Shown here: piece by piece, positions 31,805 to 40,716 of the stretch
Layout of the letters: the number at the start of each line of letters is the position of its first letter
Position numbering within the stretch: the stretch's first letter is position 1
Assembly: GCF_900113905.1 (NCBI RefSeq)
Contig: NZ_FORC01000006.1
Span: 113,251-177,250, forward strand
Source of the DNA: Phytopseudomonas argentinensis
GTDB lineage: Bacteria; Pseudomonadota; Gammaproteobacteria; Pseudomonadales; Pseudomonadaceae
Direction of reading: 5' to 3'
Length of the DNA: 64,000 nucleotides
Notes under the pieces: generated by a model
What the model was told of the DNA's origin: nothing
Database searches by the model: none
Seen by the model: the letters and a program-made list of their open reading frames with translations, nothing else
Made by a program: the position numbers and the translations under genes

Positions 31805-34264
31805 CTACTCAGCTATGGGCTTTTTCACCCGGGGTGTTTTCGGCAGGGCGACGGTGAGCGCTTCCTTGGCCTGCTCGGGCTTATCCTCTTCGCCCATGCC
31901 GATCTCGGCGATCTCGCGCAGGCGCTCGACCACCCGCGCATTGACGCTGCCAGCAGGAAAATGCCCCTTGGCGTCCGGGGTGCCAGCGTCCTGCCCGACC
32001 AACAGGCTGAGCGCCTCGTCCACATGGCGCACGGCATACACATGGAACTGCCCGGCGCGCACGGCCTGCAGCACACGCTCGTCGAGCATCAGGGTGGAGA
32101 CGTTGGAGTGCGGGATGATCGCCCCCTGCTCGCCGGTCAGCCCGCGGGCTTCGCAGAGGCGGAAGAAGCCCTCGATCTTCTCGTTGACCCCGCCGACCGC
32201 CTGCACCTCGCCGAACTGGTTGATCGACCCGGTGATCGCGAAGCACTGCTTGAGCGGCGTGCGCGACAGCGCCGAGATCAATGTGCACACCTCGCCGAGC
32301 GAGGCGCTGTCACCATCCACGTAACCGTAGGACTGCTCCAGGGCGATGCTCGCGGAAATCTCCAGGGGGAATTCCTGGGCATAGCGGCTGCCGAGAAAGC
32401 CGGTGAGGATCATCACGCCCTTGGAGTGGATCGGCTGGCCGAGGTTGACCTCACGCTCGATGTCGACGATGCCCGAGCCGCCCGGATAGACGGTGGCGGA
32501 AATCCGCGCCGGCACGCCGAAGGCCGAATCGCCCACCTCCAGCACGGTCAGGCCGTTGCACTTGCCGATGGCCGCACCAGCGGTGTCGATAAGGATGATG
32601 CCGGCCAGCATGTCGTCGATGATCCGCGCCGAGACGCGCCCGGTGCGGGTGGCCTTGGCTTTCAGCGCACGCTCGATATGGTCGGCATCGGTGACCGCTT
32701 CACCGGCCAGGTTGCGGATGAAATCCGCTTCGCTGACCAGCTGGAACAGGTCGCCGATGCGCGCCGACAGACGCCCCTGGTGCTCCGCCAGGCGCGCACT
32801 GTAGGTGGCCAGGCGCGCCACCGCCGCGGCGGTGAGCGGCGCCATGCCCTCCTCGCTGGTGCGGGTCTTCATCAGTTGGGCGAACTGTTCCAGGCTGTCG
32901 TCGGCCAGGGGAATGTCCTCGTCGAAGTCGACCAGCACGCGAAACATCTCCTGGAAGTCCGGATCGGCGTCCTGCAGTGCGTAGTACAGCTGGCGCGAAC
33001 CAATGATCACCACCTTGAGCTGCAGTGGCACGGTTTCCGGGTTCAGGGTCACGGTGGCGATGCGACCCAGGTCGGCCAGCGGGGATTCCATCTTCAGCTT
33101 GCGCGACTGCAGGGCGCGCTTGAGCGCTTCCCAGACGAACGGCTCGCTGAGGAACTTCTCCGCCTCGAGAATCAGGAAGCCGCCATTGGCGCGGTGCAAA
33201 GCGCCGGGGCGCAGTTGGCGGTAGCTGGTGTAGAGGGCGCCCTGGTCGGTGTTGTATTCGATGCGGCCGAACAGGTTGTCGTAGGTCGGATGAGGCTCGA
33301 ACACCACCGGCGCGCCGCCATCGACGTGGTGGCCGACGATCAGGCTCGGGTAGTACAGCTCTTCGAGCAACTTGCGGGTCTGGGCGTCGGGCTTTTCCAC
33401 CTCGATCAACAGGTCGATCACGCTTTTCAGCAGATCCACCTGCATGGCCTGCAGGTAGGCGCACACCCCGGCGTTCTCGGCATACTTTTCCGACAGCGGC
33501 GCCAGCAATGGCTGCAGGGCGACGGTGATGGTTTCCTCGTTGAGCTGGCGCAACTGGTTGCTCGATTCGCGCTTCCACTGCGGCAGGCTGGCCAGTTCCT
33601 CGTTGAGGCGCTCCTCCAGGGCGGCGATGTCGGCATGGAAGCGCTCGCGGTCGGCCTCCGGCAACTGGGCGAATTCGGCCTCGTCCAGTGCCTTGCCATC
33701 GAGCATCGGCGTGAAGGCGATATTGGTGCTGTCGCGGTACAGGGCGATGCCGCGCTCCAGCGATAGCTTCTCGATCACGTCCAGGGCCTGGTCGTAGCGC
33801 TTGTTGAAAGCGCGGTCGATGGCGCTCTTCTTCTGCTGGAACGACGGGTGCTCGAAGACCGCCGGGAAGGTTGCCAGCAGGTTGTCGATCAGGGTGTTGA
33901 TGTCGGCGATGAACTCGCTGGCGGTGCCGGCTGCCAGCTCCACTGCGCGCGGCTCGCGGGGCTCGTCGAAGTGGTTGACGTAGACCCGGTCCGGCGGCGT
34001 TTCCAGGCGCTTGCCCTCGGCCTGCAGGTAGCGTTTGACGAAGGAGAAACGGCCAGTGCCCGGCTCGCCCATGACGAACACGTTGTAGCCGGGGCGCGGC
34101 ATCGCCACGCCGAACTGCAGCGCCTGTACGGCGCGCTCCTGGCCGAGCACACCGCGAAAGGGCTCCAGGTCATCGGTGGTGGAGAAGGCGAACTGCTGGG
34201 GCGAGAAGGGACGGGTGAGTGCATCGGGCGCCAGGCGCAGGCCGGCTGCAACGGGATCGGGCAT
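31805..34264 (-). CDS. Lon-family (S16) protease, LonB-like, with degenerate ATPase motifs
   Basis: This is an 819-residue soluble protein. Residues 1-500 form an AAA-like region, and residues about 560-760 are the S16 protease domain with the catalytic Ser in GYVDGDSASLGEVC and Lys in VGGVNEKIEGFF. The nucleotide loop reads GEPGTGRFSF, with Arg in place of the Walker A Lys, and the Walker B region reads GGFLILEAEKFL without the usual Asp. The protein lacks the N-terminal substrate domain of LonA. PA4576 holds the same position in P. aeruginosa. It may degrade proteins with little or altered ATP use, or be regulated differently. Confidence 0.85.
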   Translation of the reverse strand: MPDPVAAGLRLAPDALTRPFSPQQFAFSTTDDLEPFRGVLGQERAVQALQFGVAMPRPGYNVFVMGEPGTGRFSFVKRYLQAEGKRLETPPDRVYVNHFDEPREPRAVELAAGTASEFIADINTLIDNLLATFPAVFEHPSFQQKKSAIDRAFNKRYDQALDVIEKLSLERGIALYRDSTNIAFTPMLDGKALDEAEFAQLPEADRERFHADIAALEERLNEELASLPQWKRESSNQLRQLNEETITVALQPLLAPLSEKYAENAGVCAYLQAMQVDLLKSVIDLLIEVEKPDAQTRKLLEELYYPSLIVGHHVDGGAPVVFEPHPTYDNLFGRIEYNTDQGALYTSYRQLRPGALHRANGGFLILEAEKFLSEPFVWEALKRALQSRKLKMESPLADLGRIATVTLNPETVPLQLKVVIIGSRQLYYALQDADPDFQEMFRVLVDFDEDIPLADDSLEQFAQLMKTRTSEEGMAPLTAAAVARLATYSARLAEHQGRLSARIGDLFQLVSEADFIRNLAGEAVTDADHIERALKAKATRTGRVSARIIDDMLAGIILIDTAGAAIGKCNGLTVLEVGDSAFGVPARISATVYPGGSGIVDIEREVNLGQPIHSKGVMILTGFLGSRYAQEFPLEISASIALEQSYGYVDGDSASLGEVCTLISALSRTPLKQCFAITGSINQFGEVQAVGGVNEKIEGFFRLCEARGLTGEQGAIIPHSNVSTLMLDERVLQAVRAGQFHVYAVRHVDEALSLLVGQDAGTPDAKGHFPAGSVNARVVERLREIAEIGMGEEDKPEQAKEALTVALPKTPRVKKPIAE

Positions 34265-34374
34265 CGGGGATCCTTAAATACCGCGGAGAAGTGCCTGCAT
34301 TCTCGCGCTGCCCACTTCCCCCTGGCAAGGCACCAATGGCGGCGTACACCAAACCCACGACGCAGAAAGCAAAA

Positions 34375-34395
34375 CGCCCGCAACGGGTGCGGGCG
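34375..34395 (-). terminator. Rho-independent terminator after the decarboxylase
   Basis: Arms CGCCCGCA (34375-34382) and TGCGGGCG (34388-34395) with a five-base loop; on the minus strand TTTTGCTTT follows. Confidence 0.85.
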
Positions 34396-34413
34396 CTCGG
34401 CGTGCAGCAGGGC

Positions 34414-35577
34414 TTACAGGTAGAAGGATTTCAGCGGCGGGAAGCCGTTGAACTCGACCGCACTGTAGCTGGTGGTGTAGGCCCCGGTGGACAGCCAGTA
34501 CAGGCGATCACCGCTGGCCAGGTTCAACGGCAGGCCGTACTTGTAGTGCTCGTACATGATGTCGGCGCTGTCGCAGGTCGGCCCGGCGATCACCACCTCT
34601 TCCATCTCGCCTTTCTTCTCGGTCCAGATGGGGAACTTGATGGCCTCGTCCATGGTTTCGATCAGACCGCTGAACTTGCCCACGTCGGTGTACACCCAGC
34701 GCTCGACGGCGGTACGCGACTTGCGCGCCACCAGCACCACTTCGCTGACCAGGATGCCGGCGTTGGCAATCAGCGAACGGCCCGGCTCGAGGATGATCTC
34801 CGGCAGCTCGTCGCCGAAGTCGTCCTTGAGGAAGCGGATGATTTCCTCGGCGTAGGTTTCCAGGCTGTTGGTGCGGGTGATGTAGTTAGCCGGGAAGCCA
34901 CCGCCCATGTTGATCATCTGCAGGATGATGCCGTCTTCTTCCTTGAGGCGCTCGAAGATCACCTTGACCTTGGCGATGGCGGCGTCCCACACGTCGATGT
35001 CGCGCTGCTGCGAACCGACGTGGAAGGAGATGCCGTAGGGCACCAGGCCCAGCTGCTTGGCGAGGATCAGCAGGTCCATGGCCATGTCGGTCTGGCAGCC
35101 GAACTTGCGGCTCAGCGGCCAGTCGGCCGAGGTCGAGCCTTCGGTGAGGATGCGTACGTAGATCTTCGAGCCCGGCGCGGCCTTGGCGATGTTGCGCAGG
35201 TCGGCCTCGGAGTCGGTGGCGAACAGGCGCACGCCTTTCTCGTAGAAGTAACGAACGTCGCGGGCCTTCTTGATGGTGTTGCCGTAGCTGATGCGCTCGG
35301 GGCCGACGCCGCAGCTCATGACCTTGTCGAGCTCGTAGATCGAGGCGATGTCGAAGTTCGAGCCCTTGTCGCGCAGCAACTCGATGATCTCGATGGCCGG
35401 GTTGGCCTTGACGGCGTAGTACACCTTGGCGAATTCGAAACCGGCGCGCAGGTCATCGTAGGCCTGGCTGATGATCGCGGTGTCGATCACCACGAACGGG
35501 GTTTCCTGCTGGTCGGCGAAGGCCTTCATTTTGTTGAAGGTTTCGCGCGGATAGTAATCTTCGACCTTGATCGACAT
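34414..35577 (-). CDS. speC: Ornithine decarboxylase (group IV, PLP-dependent)
   Basis: The ATG at 35577 gives 387 residues, equal to P. aeruginosa SpeC. The fold is alanine-racemase-like. The PLP lysine lies in KVYYAVKANPAIEI (about residue 55), the HVGSQQ loop follows, then MGGGFPANY and EPGRSLIANAG bind phosphate. The catalytic Cys is in AGPTCDSADIMYE (about residue 330). It makes putrescine from ornithine; lysine may also be used. It is monocistronic with a terminator. A long untranslated stretch precedes it. Confidence 0.92.
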   Translation of the reverse strand: MSIKVEDYYPRETFNKMKAFADQQETPFVVIDTAIISQAYDDLRAGFEFAKVYYAVKANPAIEIIELLRDKGSNFDIASIYELDKVMSCGVGPERISYGNTIKKARDVRYFYEKGVRLFATDSEADLRNIAKAAPGSKIYVRILTEGSTSADWPLSRKFGCQTDMAMDLLILAKQLGLVPYGISFHVGSQQRDIDVWDAAIAKVKVIFERLKEEDGIILQMINMGGGFPANYITRTNSLETYAEEIIRFLKDDFGDELPEIILEPGRSLIANAGILVSEVVLVARKSRTAVERWVYTDVGKFSGLIETMDEAIKFPIWTEKKGEMEEVVIAGPTCDSADIMYEHYKYGLPLNLASGDRLYWLSTGAYTTSYSAVEFNGFPPLKSFYL

Positions 35578-36107
35578 GCGGGTCTCCAAATGGCTAAACC
35601 ATGAACACTAGGATTCGGGCAGTTGAACCGGGCACAGGTTCAACGTTGGGGGCGACCGATCATGCAATCGGCCGGAAAGCCTGTTGCCAGGCCAGGAACG
35701 TCTGATCAGTTTCCCCACTTTGGTTCGCCTACTTCCCAAGGCATGTCGCCGAGAATTGCCTGACCGGAAAAACCGGCCGGGCAACCTCTCGTCGTCAGTA
35801 CTTGAGCCGAATGGATCGTTGCCAGCATGGACGTTCGGGCGCGGACTTTAAGACCATGACTCGCTCAGATCAATCAAAAACTGCCCTTGGCGAGCACTGA
35901 TTTCGCGGACGTTTCGGATTCCGCACGAACCGCCGTGAAATGCTGCACAGCTGCGGTTTGCACGCGCACGCCCCAGGCCAGGACAAAAGCCTGGCACAGG
36001 TTGCTTTGCATGATGATGACGCAAGCTTTGACGAGCCCACGACGGGGCCCGGAGAGCGGCTGGCGCCTACGGCGCCAGCTATGGAGAGGCCGACTGCGGC
36101 GAGAGGT
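35578..36107. other. Non-coding 530 bp between ornithine decarboxylase and the chemoreceptor
   Basis: I see no convincing gene. A frame at 35887-36111 has no ribosome site and unusual composition. The part before speC has local palindromes such as CCGGAAAAACCGGCCGG near 35761-35777 and GGTTGAACC-like repeats (TTGAACCGGGCACAGGTTCAA at 35621-35641). These could form RNA structure if the speC transcript starts far upstream. A perfect 9 bp hairpin GCTGGCGCC / GGCGCCAGC (36059-36079) near the chemoreceptor stop may end that gene's transcript. Confidence 0.6.
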
Positions 36108-38084
36108 CTAGCGGAAGCGCTCGACCTCGCGGTGCAGGTCGGCGGCCAGCGTTTCCAGCTCCTTGGAGGTATGCGCCAGGTTGGCGATCACCTCACGCTG
36201 CTCGTCGTTGGCCTGGGCGATGCTCTGCAGGTTGCTGCTCAGCACCGTGGCGGTGCTGCTCTGCTCGCTGGTGGCGGTGGTGATGGCGGCGAACTGCTCG
36301 CCGGCGGCGCTGGTCTGCTCGGCGATCTGGGTCAAGGCGGCGGCAACCTTGGCGTTGAGCTCCAGGCCGTTCTGCATCAGTTGGCGGCCCTGCTCCATGG
36401 TGCTGATGGCGCTGCTGGTTTCACCCTGGATGCTGCCGATCATGGTGGAGATTTCGGTGGTGGCCTCGCGGGTACGTCCGGCCAGGCTGCGCACTTCATC
36501 GGCGACCACGGCGAAGCCACGGCCCTGCTCACCGGCACGGGCAGCCTCGATGGCGGCGTTGAGCGCCAGCAGGTTGGTCTGGTCGGCGATCGAGGTGATC
36601 ACGCTGAGGATGCCGCCGATTTCCTGGGAGCGCTGGCCGAGGCTGTCGATGACCTTGGCGGCGCTGTTCACCGACTGAGAAATCTGCTCCAGAGCGGCGG
36701 ACGCCTCTTCCATCGAGGTGCGGCCGATACGCGTCTGGCTGGCGTTCTCGCTGGCCATGCGTTCGGTGCTGCGCATGTTGTCGGCGATGTTCAGCGAAGT
36801 GGCACTGAACTCCTCCACCGCGCCGGCCATGCTGCTGATCTCTCCGGACTGCTGCTCGATGCCTTCATAGGCACCACGCGACAGCCCGGACAGCGCCTCG
36901 GCACGTTGACTGACGTTGCCCGCGGCGCCGCGAATGCGCGCGACCATGGTCGACAGCGCCTCACTCATCTGGTTGAAGCTGCGCGACAGTTCGCCGATCT
37001 CGTCATGGCTGCTGACCTGCAGGCGCACGCTCAGATCGCCGGCGCCCAGGGCCTGGGCCTGTTCGACCAGATCGCCAAGCGGGCGCAGCTTGCGGCGCAG
37101 CAGCCAGATCACCGCCAGCACTGCCAGCACCAGGGTCACCAGGCTGCCGATGGCCAGCTGGCTACCGACCCGCCAGGTCACGGCCTGGATCTCCTTTTCC
37201 GGCATGCTCGCCACCACCGTCCACGGGCCACCGGCGAACGGCACGGCAACGCTGTAGAAATCCTCGCTGCCGTCGCTCCAGAAACCGCCCTTGCCTGGCA
37301 TGCCCAGCACATTGGTCATGTTGTCCGTCAATTGCTCGGGGCGCTGCGCACCATAAGGCGCTACCAGCCACTTGTTCTGGTCGTCGAGCAGCGCCAGAGA
37401 GCCGGTGCTGCCGATGCGGAAACGCTGCAGGTTGGCGAACTGGGCATTCTGCGCGTCGGTGTAGTCGAAGCCGACGAACAGTACGGCGATGACCCGCCCG
37501 TTCTGGTCGCGCACCGGTGTGTACTGGGTCATATAGAAGCGCTCGAAGAGCAGCGCCCGGCCCACGTAGTTATTGCCGGCGAGCAGCCGTGCGTAGGCCG
37601 GGTGGTTGCGATCCAGCACGGTGCCGATGGCGCGCCCCCCGTCCTGCTTGGTCAGCGAGGTGGTGACGCGCACGAAGTCATCGCCATCGCGCACGAAGAT
37701 GGTCGCCACGCCAGCGGTAAGCTGGCGAAACTCGTCGACTTCGGCGAACTCGTTGTTCAACCGCGTGCTGCCCAGATAAAGCGCGGGCGCCTGCAGTGAG
37801 CCGACGGCAACGCGTTCGTCCGGGCTGACCCGCAGGCCGCCACTGAAGCGCCGCTCGAACAGCCCTGCCAGGCGCTGGGTGCTTTCGCGCAGGCTGTCAT
37901 GAAAGGTACTCAGCTGGTCAGCCAGCAGACGCGCTTCGCTGCCCAGGTGTTCTTCACGGGTGACCAGGTTGGCGCTGCTCAGCGAGCGCAGGGCGAATAT
38001 GGTACTGACACTGATCAGCAGTACCAGCATGGCGGCAAGGGCCGTCGCCAGCTGCCAGGCAATACGGGAACGAGGGGGGGTCAT
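36108..38084 (-). CDS. Methyl-accepting chemotaxis protein with Cache sensor
   Basis: The ATG at 38084 follows GGAG and gives 658 residues. It has a membrane helix at about residues 14-35, a large periplasmic region (about 36-310) of Cache_3-Cache_2 type (ATIFVRDGDDFVRVTTSL, GNNYVGRALLFERFYMTQYTPVRDQNGRVIAVLFVGFD), and a second helix near 320-340. A HAMP domain follows (LRPLGDLVEQAQALGAGDLSVRL), then a signalling domain with the hairpin tip TSIADQTNLLALNAAIEAARAGEQGRGFAVVADEVR. The ligand is unknown; other Cache chemoreceptors bind amino acids, polyamines or organic acids. The speC neighbour alone does not show that it binds polyamines. Confidence 0.9.
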   Translation of the reverse strand: MTPPRSRIAWQLATALAAMLVLLISVSTIFALRSLSSANLVTREEHLGSEARLLADQLSTFHDSLRESTQRLAGLFERRFSGGLRVSPDERVAVGSLQAPALYLGSTRLNNEFAEVDEFRQLTAGVATIFVRDGDDFVRVTTSLTKQDGGRAIGTVLDRNHPAYARLLAGNNYVGRALLFERFYMTQYTPVRDQNGRVIAVLFVGFDYTDAQNAQFANLQRFRIGSTGSLALLDDQNKWLVAPYGAQRPEQLTDNMTNVLGMPGKGGFWSDGSEDFYSVAVPFAGGPWTVVASMPEKEIQAVTWRVGSQLAIGSLVTLVLAVLAVIWLLRRKLRPLGDLVEQAQALGAGDLSVRLQVSSHDEIGELSRSFNQMSEALSTMVARIRGAAGNVSQRAEALSGLSRGAYEGIEQQSGEISSMAGAVEEFSATSLNIADNMRSTERMASENASQTRIGRTSMEEASAALEQISQSVNSAAKVIDSLGQRSQEIGGILSVITSIADQTNLLALNAAIEAARAGEQGRGFAVVADEVRSLAGRTREATTEISTMIGSIQGETSSAISTMEQGRQLMQNGLELNAKVAAALTQIAEQTSAAGEQFAAITTATSEQSSTATVLSSNLQSIAQANDEQREVIANLAHTSKELETLAADLHREVERFR

Positions 38085-38261
38085 GGGGTATCTCCATATC
38101 TCCACATGTCCTTATATGGAATCATTGATAAGCCGCCTTTTTCGGCGAGCGCGGAGAATACTTGAGAGTTTTAGTGCGTCAATGGCCACCGCGACGCGGT
38201 CACCACATTTTTTACGCGGAGTAATGAAAAAACCTCGCCGTTGAGACTTTTCAGCGCTTTT

Positions 38262-39182
38262 CTAGCGCCGCAGCTGCACGTCGGGCAACTGCATGCCGGC
38301 CACTTCGGCGAGCAGGAACTCGGCCAGCCGCTCGAAGCGTTCCTGGCCAAGGCGAGCCTTTGGCCACACCAGATAATAGCTATCACCACTGGATACGGCG
38401 CTCGGCCAGGGCAGCGCCAGGCGGCCCAGGTGCACATCTTCGGCGACCATCGCCAGGTCGCCGATCGACACACCGTAGCCGCGTGCTGCGGCGACGATGC
38501 CCAGTTCCAGGGTGTCGAACACCTGGCCGCCCTTGAGCGACACCTGGTCAGCCAGGCCCATGGCCTGCAGCCAGCGGCGCCAGTCGCGGCGATCGGGCGT
38601 CGGATGCACCAGCTCGGCCTGCTGCAGACGGCTGACGTCCCAGGGCTGCTCGCCGAGCACCGCGGGCGCGCAAACCGGGATCAACCACTCCTCGAACAGC
38701 CGCACGCAGTGCCATTCGTCACTGAAGGTGCCGGCGCCGAGCAGCACCGCACAATCGAAAGGCTCATGCAGAAAATCCACCCGGTCGACGTCCATCCAGG
38801 CACTGGTGAGCTGCACCTCGAGGTCGGCATGCCGGGCCCGAAACAGCGACAGCCGGGCGAGCAGCCAGCGCATGGTCAGGGTCGAGGGTGCCTTGAGGCG
38901 CAGGATGCTGTCCTCCACCCGCAGGGTCGCGCAGGCCCGCTCCAGGGACTCGAAGCCATCGCGCACCCCCGGCAGCAGCAGGCGTGCCGGCTCGGTCAAC
39001 TGCAGCGCCCGCCCGCGGCGTTCGAACAGCCGGCAGGCGAAGTGCGCCTCCAGGGTACGTATATGCCGGCTGACGGCGCTCTGGGTGATCGCCAGCTCAT
39101 CGGCCGCCCGGGTGAACGAGCCATGCCGGGCCGCTGCTTCGAAAGCGCGCAGGGCATACAGCGCGGGCAGGCGCCGACTCAT
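38262..39182 (-). CDS. LysR family transcriptional regulator
   Basis: The ATG at 39182 gives 306 residues. The N-terminal winged helix reads LPALYALRAFEAAARHGSFTRAADELAITQSAVSRHIRTLEAHF, and the rest is a periplasmic-binding-like effector domain; the style is that of the GcvA group. It diverges from a MATE efflux gene across 139 bases that hold a T-N11-A palindrome. The pair equals PA5293/PA5294 in P. aeruginosa. It likely controls the transporter. Inducer unknown. Confidence 0.88.
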   Translation of the reverse strand: MSRRLPALYALRAFEAAARHGSFTRAADELAITQSAVSRHIRTLEAHFACRLFERRGRALQLTEPARLLLPGVRDGFESLERACATLRVEDSILRLKAPSTLTMRWLLARLSLFRARHADLEVQLTSAWMDVDRVDFLHEPFDCAVLLGAGTFSDEWHCVRLFEEWLIPVCAPAVLGEQPWDVSRLQQAELVHPTPDRRDWRRWLQAMGLADQVSLKGGQVFDTLELGIVAAARGYGVSIGDLAMVAEDVHLGRLALPWPSAVSSGDSYYLVWPKARLGQERFERLAEFLLAEVAGMQLPDVQLRR

Positions 39183-39193
39183 TGACCTGAACC

Positions 39194-39208
39194 ATGAGTT
39201 TTGCTCAT
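39194..39208. promoter_or_regulatory. T-N11-A LysR-type operator
   Basis: ATGAG-TTTTG-CTCAT is a perfect 5 bp inverted repeat with T at 39195 and A at 39207, the LysR T-N11-A spacing. It lies just upstream of the LysR gene, so autoregulation and control of the divergent MATE gene are likely. Confidence 0.5.
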
Positions 39209-39321
39209 GCCTGGCATGGCTATTTTCCTTTTGTGAACGCTTATTACAAACCGCAGAATACCTGCTATTGCTCATCTCCCGACAGTCTGGGGATGCTTAC
39301 CCTGCCGGCGTTTTACTCATC

Positions 39322-40704
39322 ATGAAAAATCCCCTTGGTCACGAACTGGGTGCCCTGCTGCGCCTGGCCGGCCCGCTGATCTCCGCGCAGCTGGCCCATG
39401 CGCTGATGATCTTCACCGACACGCTGATGATGGCCATGCTCGGCCCCGGGCAGCTGGCCGGCGGCGCGCTGGGCGCTACCTGCTACTTCATCTTCTCGAT
39501 CTTCTGCACCGGGGTGATCGCCGCCGTGGGTAGCCTGGTCGCCATCCGCCATGGCGGCGGTGACCCGGCCGGCGTCACCCGCCTGCTCCGCAATGGCCTG
39601 TGGCTGGCCATGCTGCTGGGCGTCATCAGTGCGCTGTGCCTCAATGGCCTGGGCCCACTGTTGCCGCACCTGGGCCAGGACCCGGCCGCGGCCAGCCAGG
39701 CCATGGCGTTCCTGCGCCCGCTGTCGCTGGGCCTACCCGCCTACCTGTGCTTCATGGCCCTGCGCGGCTTTACCAGCGCCATCGGCCATCCCGGCCCGGT
39801 GATGACCATCAGCATCATCGGCACCATTGCCAACTTCGTCATCAACTATGCGCTGATCAAGGGCTGGCTGGGCGTAGACCTGGGCCTGAGCGGCATCGGC
39901 CTGACCACCGCGCTGGTCAGCAGTGCCACGGCGCTGGCCCTGGCGCTGTATATCCTGGTTTCGCCGACCTACCAACGCTACAAGCTGCGCGGCGGCCTGG
40001 GTCGCCCGCAGCGCGCCGAACTCCGCGCCCTGCTGCGCCTTGGCCTGCCCATTGGTGGCACCTATGCGGCCGAGCAAGGGTTGTTCACTTTTGCCACCCT
40101 GTGCATGGGCGCGCTGGGCAGCGTGCAACTGGCGGCGCACCAGATCGCCATGCAGTCGGTGGCCCTGGCCTTTATCGTGCCCCAGGGCCTGTCCTATGCG
40201 GTGACCTTTCGCGTCGGCATGCACTACGGCGCAAACCGCCTGAACCTGTCGCGCCTGGCCGGCCACCTGGGCATGGGCCTGGGCGCCGCGCTGATGCTGC
40301 TGTTCGCCCTGCTGTTCTGGCTGCTGCCGGAGTGGATCATCGGCCTGTTCCTCGACCGTAACGACCCGGCGTTCGCCGATATCATCACCCTGGCGGTGAG
40401 CCTGCTGGCGATTGCCGCCTGGTTCGAGCTGTTCGACGGCTTGCAGAGCATCGCCATGGGCGCGATTCGTGGCCTCAACGACGGCCGCATCACCCTGGTG
40501 ATCGGCCTGACCGGTTACTGGTGCGTGGGCGCGCCGCTGGCCTGGTTGCTGGCCTTCCCGCTCGGCTGGGGCGCCCATGGCGTCTGGTGGGGCCTGGCTG
40601 CAGGACTGGCGGTGACGGCAACCGGCCTGGTGCTGGGCTTTCAATGGAAGACCGCGCGCCTGCAACGGCCAAAGGCTGGCGAGACAGAGGCCTGCCTGTC
40701 GTAG
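39322..40704 (+). CDS. MATE family multidrug/cation antiporter
   Basis: This 460-residue protein has 12 membrane helices in two homologous halves, of the NorM type: GPLISAQLAHALMIFTDTLMMAMLG at the N-terminus, AAVGSLVAIRHGGGDP, RGFTSAIGHPGPVM, and in the second half GLPIGGTYAAEQGLFTFATLCMGALGSVQLAAHQIAMQ. It would expel cationic drugs or metabolites from the cytoplasm using Na+ or H+. It is transcribed away from the LysR gene and is convergent with the c-di-GMP gene, 12 bases apart. Confidence 0.9.
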   Translation: MKNPLGHELGALLRLAGPLISAQLAHALMIFTDTLMMAMLGPGQLAGGALGATCYFIFSIFCTGVIAAVGSLVAIRHGGGDPAGVTRLLRNGLWLAMLLGVISALCLNGLGPLLPHLGQDPAAASQAMAFLRPLSLGLPAYLCFMALRGFTSAIGHPGPVMTISIIGTIANFVINYALIKGWLGVDLGLSGIGLTTALVSSATALALALYILVSPTYQRYKLRGGLGRPQRAELRALLRLGLPIGGTYAAEQGLFTFATLCMGALGSVQLAAHQIAMQSVALAFIVPQGLSYAVTFRVGMHYGANRLNLSRLAGHLGMGLGAALMLLFALLFWLLPEWIIGLFLDRNDPAFADIITLAVSLLAIAAWFELFDGLQSIAMGAIRGLNDGRITLVIGLTGYWCVGAPLAWLLAFPLGWGAHGVWWGLAAGLAVTATGLVLGFQWKTARLQRPKAGETEACLS

Positions 40705-40716
40705 CCTGGCGTCGCC

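Noticed and set aside
31715..33766. Long plus-strand frame opposite the Lon-like protease
   Set aside because: Antisense shadow; the minus-strand protein has clear S16 protease motifs and this one has none.
35887..36111. Possible 74-residue gene between speC and the chemoreceptor
   Set aside because: No ribosome binding site, atypical composition rich in Arg and Trp, and no recognisable motif.
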